A stretch of DNA of 64,000 nucleotides from Candidatus Desulfofervidaceae bacterium (GTDB lineage: Bacteria; Desulfobacterota; Desulfofervidia; Desulfofervidales; Desulfofervidaceae): assembly GCA_027038965.1 (NCBI GenBank), contig JALWFG010000005.1, forward strand, positions 310,001-374,000, in the 5' to 3' direction. The notes beneath the pieces were generated by a model. It saw only the letters and a list, made by a program, of their open reading frames with translations. It ran no database searches and was not told where the DNA came from. The position numbers and the translations under genes are program-made. Shown here piece by piece: positions 14,369 through 23,844 of this stretch; within the stretch, counting starts at the first letter, position 1, and each line of letters opens with the position of its first letter.

Positions 14369-15469
14369 ATGGAAACGATAATCGCATGGGCTAAAAAAGA
14401 AATTATTTTATTGATATTTGTTTTGCTGTTTGTTAGCCTGGCTGTTCTAAATCCCCATTTAATAATTCATTACCCTTGTTTTATTGATTGGAAAACAATA
14501 ATAGCTCTTACAGGATTATTAATAATCACTACAGGATTAAAAGAAAGTGGATACCTCTATTTCTTTTCAAAAAGGATATTAAATAAAACAGGAAATGAAA
14601 GGAATTTGGCAATTTTTCTAATTTTGCTTTCAGCATTTTTATCTACATTTTTAACCAATGATATAACGTTATTTATAGTAATTCCCCTGACTCTCAGTTT
14701 GCAAAATTTAGTAAAGAGAGACATTTCAAAATTGGTAATATTTGAAACAATCTCTGTTAATGTAGGTTCTACTTTAACACCAATTGGAAATCCTCAAAAT
14801 CTTTTTTTATGGCATAAGTGGGGCATTTCTTTTGTAATGTTTATTATTAAAATGCTTCCATTAGTTGTTGTTCTTGTTGTAGCCCTTTTGATATTTATAT
14901 GGATTGTTTTCCCCAATAAAAAAGTGGAATTCTCAGATTTAACGAAGATAGATAGAATACCCCAAAAATCTTTGTTCTATTTCTCTTTAGCAATACTATT
15001 AGCTTATTTAATTTTCTTAGAGACGGAACAAGCTCAGTTAGCATTACCTGTTATTTTTATATTTTACTTAATATTCTATAAGGATGTTTTGCTAAAGACA
15101 GACTGGCTACTTTTACTAATATTCATTATTATTTTCATTGATTTTCACATAATTGCAACGATACCTTTTATGGTAAAATATGTGCATACATTAAATTTAC
15201 ACTCCTCAAAGAATGTCTTTTTGCTTTCTGTAGTGACTTCTCAGTTAATTAGCAATGTTCCTGCCAGCGTATTTGTCTCAAAGTTCAGTCATAATTGGCT
15301 TGCAATAAGTTACGGTGTAAACGTTGGAGGAAATGGTCTCGCTATAGGTTCTCTGGCAAATATTATCGCATTGCGAATGGCAAATGGCAAAAAAATGTGG
15401 TTAAAATTTCATAAATATTCTATAGTCTTTTTTCTAATCACGCTAGGCATTACATATTTTTTCTTTTAA
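14369..15469 (+). CDS. Anion permease of the ArsB/NhaD/SLC13-like superfamily
   Basis: This 366-residue integral membrane protein has about ten hydrophobic segments. Two superfamily landmarks are clear: SAFLSTFLTNDITLFIVIPL (ion transporter superfamily NDxT-like motif after a helix hairpin) and NVGSTLTPIGNPQNLFLW, with the GNPQN signature seen in ArsB, NhaD and related carriers. The second repeat shows SQLISNVPASVFVSKF near residue 295. At 366 residues it is shorter than typical 420-residue members. Substrate cannot be read from sequence (arsenite, sodium/proton, dicarboxylate or sulfate are all possible). It is markedly AT-richer than its neighbours and stands alone between gaps with repeats, suggesting acquisition from elsewhere. 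Confidence 0.78.
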   Translation: METIIAWAKKEIILLIFVLLFVSLAVLNPHLIIHYPCFIDWKTIIALTGLLIITTGLKESGYLYFFSKRILNKTGNERNLAIFLILLSAFLSTFLTNDITLFIVIPLTLSLQNLVKRDISKLVIFETISVNVGSTLTPIGNPQNLFLWHKWGISFVMFIIKMLPLVVVLVVALLIFIWIVFPNKKVEFSDLTKIDRIPQKSLFYFSLAILLAYLIFLETEQAQLALPVIFIFYLIFYKDVLLKTDWLLLLIFIIIFIDFHIIATIPFMVKYVHTLNLHSSKNVFLLSVVTSQLISNVPASVFVSKFSHNWLAISYGVNVGGNGLAIGSLANIIALRMANGKKMWLKFHKYSIVFFLITLGITYFFF

Positions 15470-15756
15470 ACAAGGCAAACTTATTGTTTTAAAAACAAAA
15501 ACTAAGTTAGTTAATAAACAATTCACCCTAGGATTTCATCAAAATAACTTTGACTAAATTCTAGGTAGATTTCAAAAGAGAATAGACCTTTTGGCAACTA
15601 GCCTAAAAAAATGTGCTTCTGCAGCATTTAAGAATAGGCTTCTCCAATTTTGACGCAGCCCTGCAATTAACAATTCTTTGGCCATGTAAATCCTTTTCTT
15701 TAACTTTTTTTTAGTGTATTATCAGAAATGCAACTTTGTAAAAAGGGGAGGAACTA

Positions 15757-17046
15757 ATGAGTTTGTCTGATACACTTTGGGAAAGGGCCCAGCAATTTTT
15801 GCCTGGTGGAGTAAACAGCCCGGTTCGAGCCTGGCGCTCAGTAAATGGACGTCCTGTTTTTATAGAAAGGGCAACTGGCTCCAAAATTTATGATGTGGAC
15901 GGTAACGAATACATTGATTATGTCTGCTCTTGGGGACCAATGATTGTAGGACATGCCCATCCAGAAGTTGTAGAGGCAGTCCAGAAAACAGCCATGAAGG
16001 GCACAAGTTTCGGAGCCCCCACGCCCCTTGAAGTAGAATTGGCTGAACTTGTAGTAACGGCATTTCCGTCTGTAGAAAAGGTGCGTATGGTAAATTCAGG
16101 CACTGAGGCTACTATGAGTGCCGTGCGTCTAGCCAGGGCTTATACCAAACGAGATAAAATTATTAAATTTGACGGGTGCTACCACGGCCACGCTGATAGT
16201 TTTTTGGTCAAAGCAGGTTCAGGATTGGCAACCTTCGGTATTCCTGCTTCTCCTGGCGTCCCTTCAGATTTAACCAAACACACCATTTCCTTGCCGTATA
16301 ATGATTTACAAGCAGTAGAAAAAACATTTGCTGAAATGGGAAGTGAAATTGCCTGCGTCATTGTGGAACCGGTGGCCGGAAATATGGGTGTCGTTTTACC
16401 AGAAAGGGGTTTTTTGGAGGGATTAAGAGAAATCACTTCTAAATTTGGAAGTCTTTTGATATTTGACGAAGTCATTACCGGGTTTAGGGTAAGTTTTGGT
16501 GGGGCTCAAGCATTTTATGGCATTTGTCCTGACCTCACCTGTTTAGGCAAGGTGATTGGCGGAGGACTTCCAGTAGGGGCTTATGGAGGTAAAAAGGAAA
16601 TTATGAACTTGGTATCCCCTGAGGGAGGGGTGTACCAGGCAGGAACCCTTTCGGGTAATCCCTTGGCCATGGCCGCAGGTGTAGCCACGGTAAAAATTTT
16701 AAAAAGGCCTGGGGTATATGAAGAGCTTGAGCAAAAGGCCCTTACCCTGACAGAAGGCATTAAACAAGCGGCTCAAGACGCTGGAATTAAGATCCAAATA
16801 AACCGAATTGCTTCCATGTTCTCTGTCTTTTTTGAACCCGAAGAATTTGTAAAGGATTATGCCAGTGTTTTGAAAACAAATGCCAAGATGTTTATAAATT
16901 ATTTCTATGGTATGTTTAAACGTGGCATCTATTTGGCCCCTTCGCCCTTTGAGGCAGGTTTTGTTTCTCTGGCCCATACTGAACAAGACATTCAAAAGAC
17001 GATTAAGGCCGCCAAAGAAGTTTTTAAAGAAATTAAGGGGGATTAA
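15757..17046 (+). CDS. hemL: Glutamate-1-semialdehyde 2,1-aminomutase HemL
   Basis: HemL converts glutamate-1-semialdehyde to 5-aminolevulinate, the tetrapyrrole precursor in the C5 pathway; the product feeds heme, siroheme and cobalamin. The 429-residue protein is a class III PLP aminotransferase with [12 protein letters not shown] at the N-terminus, [52 protein letters not shown], and the Schiff-base lysine in [17 protein letters not shown]. The signature [22 protein letters not shown] appears later. Length and motifs are standard. GGGGAGG precedes the ATG. A roughly 290-base gap without genes lies upstream; it has an AT-rich segment that may hold the promoter but no clear match. Confidence 0.96.
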   Translation: MSLSDTLWERAQQFLPGGVNSPVRAWRSVNGRPVFIERATGSKIYDVDGNEYIDYVCSWGPMIVGHAHPEVVEAVQKTAMKGTSFGAPTPLEVELAELVVTAFPSVEKVRMVNSGTEATMSAVRLARAYTKRDKIIKFDGCYHGHADSFLVKAGSGLATFGIPASPGVPSDLTKHTISLPYNDLQAVEKTFAEMGSEIACVIVEPVAGNMGVVLPERGFLEGLREITSKFGSLLIFDEVITGFRVSFGGAQAFYGICPDLTCLGKVIGGGLPVGAYGGKKEIMNLVSPEGGVYQAGTLSGNPLAMAAGVATVKILKRPGVYEELEQKALTLTEGIKQAAQDAGIKIQINRIASMFSVFFEPEEFVKDYASVLKTNAKMFINYFYGMFKRGIYLAPSPFEAGFVSLAHTEQDIQKTIKAAKEVFKEIKGD

Positions 17047-17048
17047 AA

Positions 17049-17357
17049 ATGCCAATTTACGAATTTGGCTGTAAGAAATGTGGGTATGTGTTTGAAAAAA
17101 TTCAAGGTATGAATGATCCCCAGCCCCTTTGTCCCAAATGCGGGGGGGAAACAAGGCGGCTAATATCTCCTGTAGCGTTTAAAATGGCTTCAGATACGGC
17201 ACTGAAGCGGGTTGAAAAAAGGTTTAACGATTATGTTAGATGGGGAAAGTATAAAGATGCGGTTCGATTTGCTAAGAAGGCGTCTGAATATATAAAGCAT
17301 GACAAAATTAAAAAAATGCAGGAAAGAGTAGAAAGAAAACTGGAGCAATCTCGTTAA
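17049..17357 (+). CDS. FmdB family zinc-ribbon protein
   Basis: The 102-residue product opens with the FmdB signature: MPIYEFGCKKCGYVFEKIQ, then CPKCGG, with Cys8, Cys11, Cys28 and Cys31 forming one zinc ribbon. The rest is a lysine-rich helical tail with repeated KKA and VERK patterns. FmdB proteins were named as putative regulators of formamidase or amidase genes, but their actual job is not settled; many are conserved next to housekeeping genes as here. It begins two bases after hemL, so is co-transcribed with it. Confidence 0.85.
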   Translation: MPIYEFGCKKCGYVFEKIQGMNDPQPLCPKCGGETRRLISPVAFKMASDTALKRVEKRFNDYVRWGKYKDAVRFAKKASEYIKHDKIKKMQERVERKLEQSR

Positions 17358-17369
17358 GGTGTAAGGAAT

Positions 17370-17756
17370 ATGAAAACATTAAAATATGGAGAAAAGGCAA
17401 TAGCTGAAGCTAAATTAGAAGCCTGGCCCAATCCTTATCCTGACAGAAACTATACTATAGAGATTACCTTCCCCGAGTTCACCTGTCTTTGCCCTCGGTC
17501 TGGATATCCTGATTTTGCGACCATTCGTATCAAATATATTCCTGACAAGTTCATTGTGGAGTTAAAATCTCTAAAGCTTTATCTAAATAAGTATCGGAAA
17601 CAGTATATCTCTCACGAAGAAGCCACAAATAAGATTTATAGTGACCTTTATGAAATCCTTAACCCTCGTTTTTTGGAAGTAATTGGTGATTTTAATCCCA
17701 GGGGTAACGTAAAAACAATTGTTAAAGTTACCTCGTTAAAGGAGACAAGTCAGTGA
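17370..17756 (+). CDS. queF: NADPH-dependent 7-cyano-7-deazaguanine reductase QueF (type I)
   Basis: QueF reduces preQ0 nitrile to the preQ1 amine in queuosine tRNA modification. At 128 residues it is the short, unimodular type. The catalytic cysteine, Cys41, and the aspartate Asp48 lie in [16 protein letters not shown]. The substrate-binding stretch [14 protein letters not shown] and the tail ending GDFNPRGNV match the tunnelling-fold family. Its stop overlaps the GTG start of the downstream histidine kinase. No other queuosine genes are in the window. Confidence 0.93.
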   Translation: MKTLKYGEKAIAEAKLEAWPNPYPDRNYTIEITFPEFTCLCPRSGYPDFATIRIKYIPDKFIVELKSLKLYLNKYRKQYISHEEATNKIYSDLYEILNPRFLEVIGDFNPRGNVKTIVKVTSLKETSQ

Positions 17757-19537
17757 ACTCAGGTAAGACGCTCAAGATTGCTTTAATAGGCGGAGGGCCT
17801 GGGGGATTGGCAGTTTTGAAGATGTTTGAATCCGAAGTTTTTACGCAGTTAAAAGCAAGGGTAGTTGGAGTGGCTGATGTCAATCCTAAAGCACCTGGAT
17901 ACATCTATGCTAAACAAAAAGGACTCTTGGTAACCTCAAATTACAAAGACTTTTACCATATTGAGGACCTTTACCTTCTTATTGAACTCACAGGAAGAGA
18001 TGATGTTTTAGAAGAAATTACCAAGACAAAGCCCTTGCACATCCAACTTATGGACCACATTACGGCCCGTCTCTTCTGGGATATCTTCCAAATTGAGGAA
18101 AAGAGAAAACAGGCAACTAGAGCATTGCAAAGAGCAAATGCCTTTTGGGAAAGCATATTTAACTGTATGCACGATTTTATTCTGGTAATTGATAAAAACT
18201 ATAATGTTATAAATGCAAATAAACCCGTTTTAGAAAAAACGGGATTGAATAAAGAAGAAATTAAACACAGGAAATGCTATGAAATAGCAGAGCGTTTATT
18301 TCTTTATAAACCTTGTGAATATTATGAAAAACCATGTCCTCTAGAAGAAGTTTTGCATCGAAAAAAACCAGTCACAAGACTGTATCATGTAAAAAAGGAT
18401 AACAGAGAGCGATACATAGAGGTTATGATGTACCCCTTAGAAATTGACGGGACGATTGACGAGGTAGTGGAAATTCAAAGAGATATTACCGATTTTATGA
18501 TTTGTAGTGCCGCCCTTGAAGAAACAGAGAAAAAATTTTATAGCCTTTTTGAAACCGCCCGAGAGGCAATTATTATTTTAGACGATAAATTGCAGATTAA
18601 CCAGGCAAATCGGACCGCAGCTAGAACCTTTGGATATTCTCAAGAGGAACTATTTCAAAAGGATATTAAAGAATTGATTCCTTTAAAGGAACATACGCTT
18701 TATGAAAATTTTGATAAAATTAAAGAAGAGCCTGTCATTGTCACTGGGATAAGAAAGAACGGAACATTATTCCCAGTCAGAGTTTCAGTAGCCCAATTTT
18801 CCTTTAAAGGAAGAAATTTTTTTACCCTTATTATGCGTGACCAGACCCGACGCAAGGAATTAGAAAAAAAGCTCTTACAGGCAGAAAAAATGGCAGCAAT
18901 AGGACAAACGGCTTCCTTTTTAATGCATGAAATTAAAAATCCCCTTGTAGCCATTGGAGGGTTCACTACTCAACTAATCCGCAAAACACAAGGGAAAGTA
19001 AAAAAGAAATTAGAGTTTATTCTGGAGGAAGTCAAAAGGTTGGACAACCTCTTAAGCGAAGTTAGGGACTTTACTAAACCAATAAAGCTGGAGAAGACAA
19101 AAACGGACATCAATGCCTTGCTTAAAGAATCTGCTAATTTGTTTCAAGATTGGGCGAAAAAACAAAATATAAGGATATATTTTAACTTAAGTCCTCAACT
19201 TCCCTCTATTTTTGTAGACCCAGAACTTATAAAACAGGTATTTATTAATGTCATCAAAAATGCCATAGAAGCCATGTCTGAAGGTGGAAGGGTGGATATA
19301 AAAACCTCTTTAGAAAACAGTTATATTAAGATAGAAATCAGCGATACCGGAAATGGAATCCCTGAAGAAAAATTGAAAGACATTTTTAATCCATTTTTTA
19401 CCACCAAAAAGAATGGAACTGGGTTGGGGTTGGCCATTTCTTATCGGGTTGTCAAAGACCACAAAGGAGATATTCAGATTAAAAATCTTGCTGGCAAAGG
19501 GGCAGCATGTATTATTCATCTACCCGTAAGTCATTAG
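17753..19537 (+). CDS. Sensor histidine kinase with N-terminal NAD(P)-binding-like domain and two PAS domains
   Basis: The 594-residue protein starts with a Rossmann-like segment (residues about 8-110): [18 protein letters not shown], then [14 protein letters not shown], similar to dinucleotide-binding domains of dehydrogenases. A first PAS domain (about 125-245) contains a cysteine group ([18 protein letters not shown]) that could bind a metal or sense redox state; a second PAS domain follows (about 256-370). The kinase core has the phospho-acceptor His392 in MHEIKNPL, an N-box around NAIEAMS, and G boxes [11 protein letters not shown] and GTGLGLAI. There are no membrane segments, so it should be cytoplasmic and could read NAD(P)H or cofactor status. 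No response regulator is adjacent; the NtrC-type regulator at 40770 is one conceivable partner. Confidence 0.88.
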   Translation: MNSGKTLKIALIGGGPGGLAVLKMFESEVFTQLKARVVGVADVNPKAPGYIYAKQKGLLVTSNYKDFYHIEDLYLLIELTGRDDVLEEITKTKPLHIQLMDHITARLFWDIFQIEEKRKQATRALQRANAFWESIFNCMHDFILVIDKNYNVINANKPVLEKTGLNKEEIKHRKCYEIAERLFLYKPCEYYEKPCPLEEVLHRKKPVTRLYHVKKDNRERYIEVMMYPLEIDGTIDEVVEIQRDITDFMICSAALEETEKKFYSLFETAREAIIILDDKLQINQANRTAARTFGYSQEELFQKDIKELIPLKEHTLYENFDKIKEEPVIVTGIRKNGTLFPVRVSVAQFSFKGRNFFTLIMRDQTRRKELEKKLLQAEKMAAIGQTASFLMHEIKNPLVAIGGFTTQLIRKTQGKVKKKLEFILEEVKRLDNLLSEVRDFTKPIKLEKTKTDINALLKESANLFQDWAKKQNIRIYFNLSPQLPSIFVDPELIKQVFINVIKNAIEAMSEGGRVDIKTSLENSYIKIEISDTGNGIPEEKLKDIFNPFFTTKKNGTGLGLAISYRVVKDHKGDIQIKNLAGKGAACIIHLPVSH

Positions 19538-19575
19538 AAGCTAAAAATAAAACAAACGACAGGCACGGGCAAGGC

Positions 19576-20178
19576 ATGTTTGTTACTTTTGAGGGAATAG
19601 AAGGTTGTGGGAAAACTACCCAGATAACGCTTCTGGCCAATTGGTTAAGGGAAAGGAGGCAATCTGTTTGCGTCACCTATGAACCAGGAGATACAGAATT
19701 GGGAAAATATTTAAGAAATCTCTTACTTTCTCCGGAATTTTCTCCTTCTAAGGCTACAGAACTTTTATTGTATCTCGCAGATAGGGCCGAACATGTAAGG
19801 AAGGTGATTATTCCGGCCATACAAAGGGGAGAGGTAGTCCTTTGCGACCGTTACCATGATTCAACGGTTGCCTATCAATGTTATGGAAGGGGAATAAATA
19901 TTGAATTCACTGAACTTAGCCTTAAATATTTGGAATTCCCTATACCCAATATCACTTTTTTATTAGATTGCCCTGTAGAAATCGGTTTAGAAAGGCTTAA
20001 AAACCGGCCCTTAGACCGGATGGAAAAAGAAGCCCTCTCTTTTCATCATCGGGTTAGAAAGGGTTTTTTAAAACTAGCCCGTAAATATCCTGAAAGAATA
20101 AAGGTCATTGATGCTACTCAGAGGAAGGAACACATTCAAAATCAAATCAGGAGCCTTATCTTAAAATATGGCCTTTAA
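19576..20178 (+). CDS. tmk: Thymidylate kinase
   Basis: Tmk phosphorylates dTMP to dTDP. The start chosen is the ATG at 19576, which places the P-loop FEGIEGCGKTTQ at residues 4-15 as usual; an upstream frame start at 19507 lies within the kinase gene. The DRYHDSTVAYQCYGRG segment is the DR(Y/F) dTMP-binding motif, with the lid region LKNRPLDRME. The 200-residue length is typical. The gene begins after the histidine kinase stop and its end overlaps holB, an arrangement often conserved as tmk-holB. Confidence 0.94.
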   Translation: MFVTFEGIEGCGKTTQITLLANWLRERRQSVCVTYEPGDTELGKYLRNLLLSPEFSPSKATELLLYLADRAEHVRKVIIPAIQRGEVVLCDRYHDSTVAYQCYGRGINIEFTELSLKYLEFPIPNITFLLDCPVEIGLERLKNRPLDRMEKEALSFHHRVRKGFLKLARKYPERIKVIDATQRKEHIQNQIRSLILKYGL

Positions 20179-21142
20179 AGATATTTTAGGACACGACAAG
20201 ATTATTACCTGGCTTCAAAGGGCAAAAGGGAAAAATCGCCTTGCAGGAAGCTATCTTTTTATAGGTAAAGAGGGAATTGGGAAAAAACTGGTGGCCCTCA
20301 ATTTGGCCAAGGTATTGAATTGTTTAGCCCCTCAAACAGAGGTAGAAGCAATAAAAAGCGACGCCTGTGAAAAATGTTTAAGTTGTCAAAAGATAAATAG
20401 CGGTATTCACCCAGATGTAATCTTGATAGAACCCGAACGGGAGAGCATTAAGATTGATCAAATTCGACATTTGAAACACATCCTTGGCTTAAAACCTGCC
20501 TTTGCTACTAAAAGGGTAGTCATTATTGACAATGCGCAATTTCTGACCTCTGAGGCAGCCAATGCCTTTCTTAAGACCTTGGAAGAACCCCCCTTAAATT
20601 CTGTTTTAATTCTTATTGCCCAAGATAAGACACAGCTTCCTCCTACCATCGTTTCGCGGTGTCAAATAATAAGATTTTCTCCACTCCCTTTAAAAATTGT
20701 GGCAAAAATGTTAAAAAAAGGGGGATTTGAAGAAAAAATAGCTAAATTTTTGGCCTCTATTTCTGATGGGAGTCCAGGAAGGGCAATGGCTCTGGCAGAA
20801 AGAATGAAAGAAATAGAATTGCTCTTTCCGCTCTTAAAACCCAGCTCTGTGAAAGATGCCCTTGCAGGAATAGAAAGGCTACTCAAGGCATATTCTGATG
20901 ATATATATGCCTTTTTAGACCTTTATCAAGGGCTCTTGCGGGATGTGCTATTCTTGAAACAGGGCCTGGACGAGTTCGTAATAAATAAGGACAGAAACAC
21001 CTTGTTAAAAGGACTGGTGGCCAAAATGGATTCTCAGGAGATATATAAAAAAATGTCCTTTTTACATGAGGCTCAAAGACTAATACAACAAAATATTCAA
21101 AAAAAATCTATTTTAGAAAGTTTGGTGCTTTATGGAGAATAA
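20168..21142 (+). CDS. holB: DNA polymerase III delta' subunit
   Basis: The delta' subunit is part of the clamp loader that puts the sliding clamp on DNA. The 324-residue protein has an AAA+ domain with GKEGIGKKLVALNLAKVLNC and a four-cysteine zinc module (CEKCLSCQK with an upstream Cys), then VVIIDNAQFLTSEAANAFLK and LEEPPLNSVLILIA (delta' SRC-type motif VSRCQIIRF follows). The P-loop is degenerate (GIGKK) as common for delta' subunits. It overlaps the end of tmk and is followed by ricT. Confidence 0.93.
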   Translation: MAFKDILGHDKIITWLQRAKGKNRLAGSYLFIGKEGIGKKLVALNLAKVLNCLAPQTEVEAIKSDACEKCLSCQKINSGIHPDVILIEPERESIKIDQIRHLKHILGLKPAFATKRVVIIDNAQFLTSEAANAFLKTLEEPPLNSVLILIAQDKTQLPPTIVSRCQIIRFSPLPLKIVAKMLKKGGFEEKIAKFLASISDGSPGRAMALAERMKEIELLFPLLKPSSVKDALAGIERLLKAYSDDIYAFLDLYQGLLRDVLFLKQGLDEFVINKDRNTLLKGLVAKMDSQEIYKKMSFLHEAQRLIQQNIQKKSILESLVLYGE

Positions 21143-21145
21143 AAT

Positions 21146-21946
21146 ATGAAGGTTGTAGGTGTAAAGCTAAGAGGGGACAAACGCATATATAAATTCGCCA
21201 CAGATGATGCAGAAATAAAGGAGGGCGATTATGTCGTTGTTACACTTGAAAAAGGCCCAGCCTTGGGTCAAATTACAGAAGTTTTAAACCTTTCTATAGA
21301 TGCGCCATTGCCATTTATTGAAAGAAAGGCCACGGAAAAAGATCTGGTTCAGAATGCCAAAAACGCAGCCTTGGAAAAGACTGCCTTCCACTTTTGTCTT
21401 GAGCGTATTCAGGCCCACGGCTTAGAAATGAAACTCATCCGAGTAGAATGTCTATTTGATAGAAGCAAGATTATTTTTTACTATACCGCCGATGGGCGAG
21501 TAGACTTTCGGGAGCTCCTCAAAGACCTGGTGAAGAGATTCCGAATGCGGATTGAATTACGCCAAATTGGTGTCCGCAATGAGACTCAAATGCTTGGAGG
21601 TTTAGGGCCTTGTGGGCGAGAGTTGTGTTGCAGTCTTTTCTTGAAACAGTTTGCACCTGTGTCTGTAAAAATGGCCAAAGAGCAATATGTTTCTCTAAAT
21701 CCTGAAAAAATTTCAGGTATCTGCGGTCGTCTTATGTGTTGCCTTTCTTATGAATGTCCCTTATATCAAGAATTCAAAAAGGGCCTACCAGAAGCAGGCG
21801 AGGAGGTCAAGATAGGAGAATTGAAAGGAAAGGTATTGCGTTATAATCTACCTAGACAATCGGTATATATAGAAACAGACGATCATCAAGAAATAGAATT
21901 GCCCATTACCAAGTTTAAAAACGAGTTAATAAGGGAGGAAGCATGA
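21146..21946 (+). CDS. ricT: PSP1-type protein RicT (YaaT)
   Basis: A 266-residue PSP1 C-terminal domain protein. The diagnostic part is the cysteine set GPCGRELCCSLFL and GICGRLMCCLSYECP (residues about 152-210), which in Bacillus YaaT binds iron-sulfur clusters as part of the RicA-F-T complex that affects RNA maturation and sporulation phosphorelays. Here no RicA or RicF gene is near. Position between holB and metG is the same as in many Firmicutes and delta-type genomes. Its end overlaps the metG start by four bases. In this lineage the function is not established. Confidence 0.9.
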   Translation: MKVVGVKLRGDKRIYKFATDDAEIKEGDYVVVTLEKGPALGQITEVLNLSIDAPLPFIERKATEKDLVQNAKNAALEKTAFHFCLERIQAHGLEMKLIRVECLFDRSKIIFYYTADGRVDFRELLKDLVKRFRMRIELRQIGVRNETQMLGGLGPCGRELCCSLFLKQFAPVSVKMAKEQYVSLNPEKISGICGRLMCCLSYECPLYQEFKKGLPEAGEEVKIGELKGKVLRYNLPRQSVYIETDDHQEIELPITKFKNELIREEA

Positions 21947-23835
21947 AACGCATCTACATTACCACTCCAATTTATTATGTGAATGCCAGGCCCCATCTAG
22001 GTCATGCCTATACTACCATTGTGGCAGATACCGTCAATCGTTTTTATAAGCATCTTGGATACGAAACCTTCTTTTTGACCGGGACCGATGAACACGGAGA
22101 CAAAATTGTTCAAGCCGCCCAGAAACTGAGGAAGACCCCTCAAGAATATGTAGATGAAATCAGTACTGATTTTCAGCAAACCTGGCGTAGCCTTGGAATC
22201 AAATATGACAAATTCATTCGCACCACTTATGACTATCACAAAAAGGTGGTTCAATATATATTGCAGAAACTCTACGAAAAGGGAGAAATTTATTTAAGTG
22301 AATATGAAGGTAAATACTGTTTTGGGTGTGAACGCTTTCTGACTGAAAAGGAGCTTATTGATGGGAAATGTCCTGATCACAAAACAGAACCTGTATTGCT
22401 GAAAGAACAAAATTACTTTTTCCGAATGAGTAAATATCAAGATTGGCTTGTTGATTATATAAATAAACACCCTGAGTTTATTCAACCAGAACGCTATCGC
22501 AATGAAGTATTGGGATTTTTAAGAGAGCCCCTTGAAGACCTGTGTATCTCTCGGCCTAAAAAAAGGCTCACCTGGGGCATTCCTTTGCCATTTGACGAAA
22601 ACTTTGTCACCTATGTCTGGTTTGATGCCCTCATCAATTACCTCTCGGCCTTAAATTATCCTGAAGGAGAATATTTTAAGAAATTTTGGCCGGTAGCCAA
22701 TCACATTATTGCCAAAGATATTTTGAAGCCTCATGGCATTTACTGGCCAATTATGCTTCATGCCGCTGGAATTGAACCTTATAAACATTTGCATGTCCAT
22801 GGCTATTGGAATGTTAGAGAACAAAAGATGTCAAAATCTCTAGGCAATGTAGTATCTCCGCTTGAGATGGCTGGAAAATACGGCAATGATGCCTTCCGCT
22901 ACTTTCTCTTAAGAGAAATGCCTTTTGGCCTGGATGCCAACTTTAGTGAAGAAGCCTTTATAGAACGTTACAATGCTGACTTGGCCAATGATTTAGGAAA
23001 TCTGGTAAACCGCAGTCTTACCATGGTCTTAAAATTTAACCAAGGTATAATCCCCGAACCAGGGCAAGAAACAGAACTTGAAGTTAAACTCAAGGGTCAG
23101 GCTCAGGCAACCGTTCAGACATATATAGACAACATGAAATCATTCGTCTTTCATAAGGCCCTTGCTTCCATTTGGGAATTTATTAATGTCTTAAATAAAT
23201 ATATTGATATCTCTGCTCCCTGGGTATTGGCCAAAGAAGGCAATTTAGATAGGATTCACACTGTGCTTTATTGCCTCATGGAGGGATTAAGATTAGTAGG
23301 CTTTTTATTGGCCCCGATCATGCCAGAAGCAAGTGCCAAAATTGAAAATTTCTTGGGTATTGATAAAAAAACCAGTTGGGAAGAAGGCATCAAATGGGGG
23401 AAATTAAGGCCTTATGGCAAGGTTGCTAAGCCTGTCCCCCTTTTTCCACGCCAGCAGCGGCTTAAGCCAGCCACTCCAAAAACACCAGAAAAATCTAAAA
23501 AGGCCGAAAAAAATTTAATCAGCATTGATGATTTTTCAAAAGTGGACATTAGGGTAGCCCAGATAATCAAGGCCGAAAGGATTCAAGGGGCAGACAAATT
23601 GCTCAAATTGACTGTGGATTTGGGCGAGGAAGAGCGCACCTTGGTAGCAGGTATTGCCAAGGCATATCAACCTGAAGAATTGGTTGGGAAAAGGGTGTTG
23701 GTGGTAGCCAATTTGAAACCTGCTAAAATTAGAGGAATTGTCTCTCAAGGCATGGTGCTGGCGGCCTCAAAGGGGAACAGAATGGTACTCACCACAGTGG
23801 ATGGTGAGATTGGATTGGGGGCTAAGGTAAAATAA
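21943..23835 (+). CDS. metG: Methionyl-tRNA synthetase with C-terminal tRNA-binding domain
   Basis: MetG charges tRNA-Met. The 630-residue enzyme has the class I signature (RPHLGHAY, residues 16-23), a zinc knuckle (CFGCERF with CPDH), and KMSKSLGNV near residue 300. The anticodon domain follows, and the last about 110 residues form an EMAP/Trbp111-like domain (DFSKVDIRVAQIIKAE, then LVAGIAKAY and NLKPAKIRGIVSQGMVLAA) that dimerises and binds tRNA. A lysine-rich linker (about 505-525) separates them. It overlaps ricT and precedes the chaperone gene by a few bases. Confidence 0.97.
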   Translation: MKRIYITTPIYYVNARPHLGHAYTTIVADTVNRFYKHLGYETFFLTGTDEHGDKIVQAAQKLRKTPQEYVDEISTDFQQTWRSLGIKYDKFIRTTYDYHKKVVQYILQKLYEKGEIYLSEYEGKYCFGCERFLTEKELIDGKCPDHKTEPVLLKEQNYFFRMSKYQDWLVDYINKHPEFIQPERYRNEVLGFLREPLEDLCISRPKKRLTWGIPLPFDENFVTYVWFDALINYLSALNYPEGEYFKKFWPVANHIIAKDILKPHGIYWPIMLHAAGIEPYKHLHVHGYWNVREQKMSKSLGNVVSPLEMAGKYGNDAFRYFLLREMPFGLDANFSEEAFIERYNADLANDLGNLVNRSLTMVLKFNQGIIPEPGQETELEVKLKGQAQATVQTYIDNMKSFVFHKALASIWEFINVLNKYIDISAPWVLAKEGNLDRIHTVLYCLMEGLRLVGFLLAPIMPEASAKIENFLGIDKKTSWEEGIKWGKLRPYGKVAKPVPLFPRQQRLKPATPKTPEKSKKAEKNLISIDDFSKVDIRVAQIIKAERIQGADKLLKLTVDLGEEERTLVAGIAKAYQPEELVGKRVLVVANLKPAKIRGIVSQGMVLAASKGNRMVLTTVDGEIGLGAKVK

Positions 23836-23844
23836 GGAGTGAGT

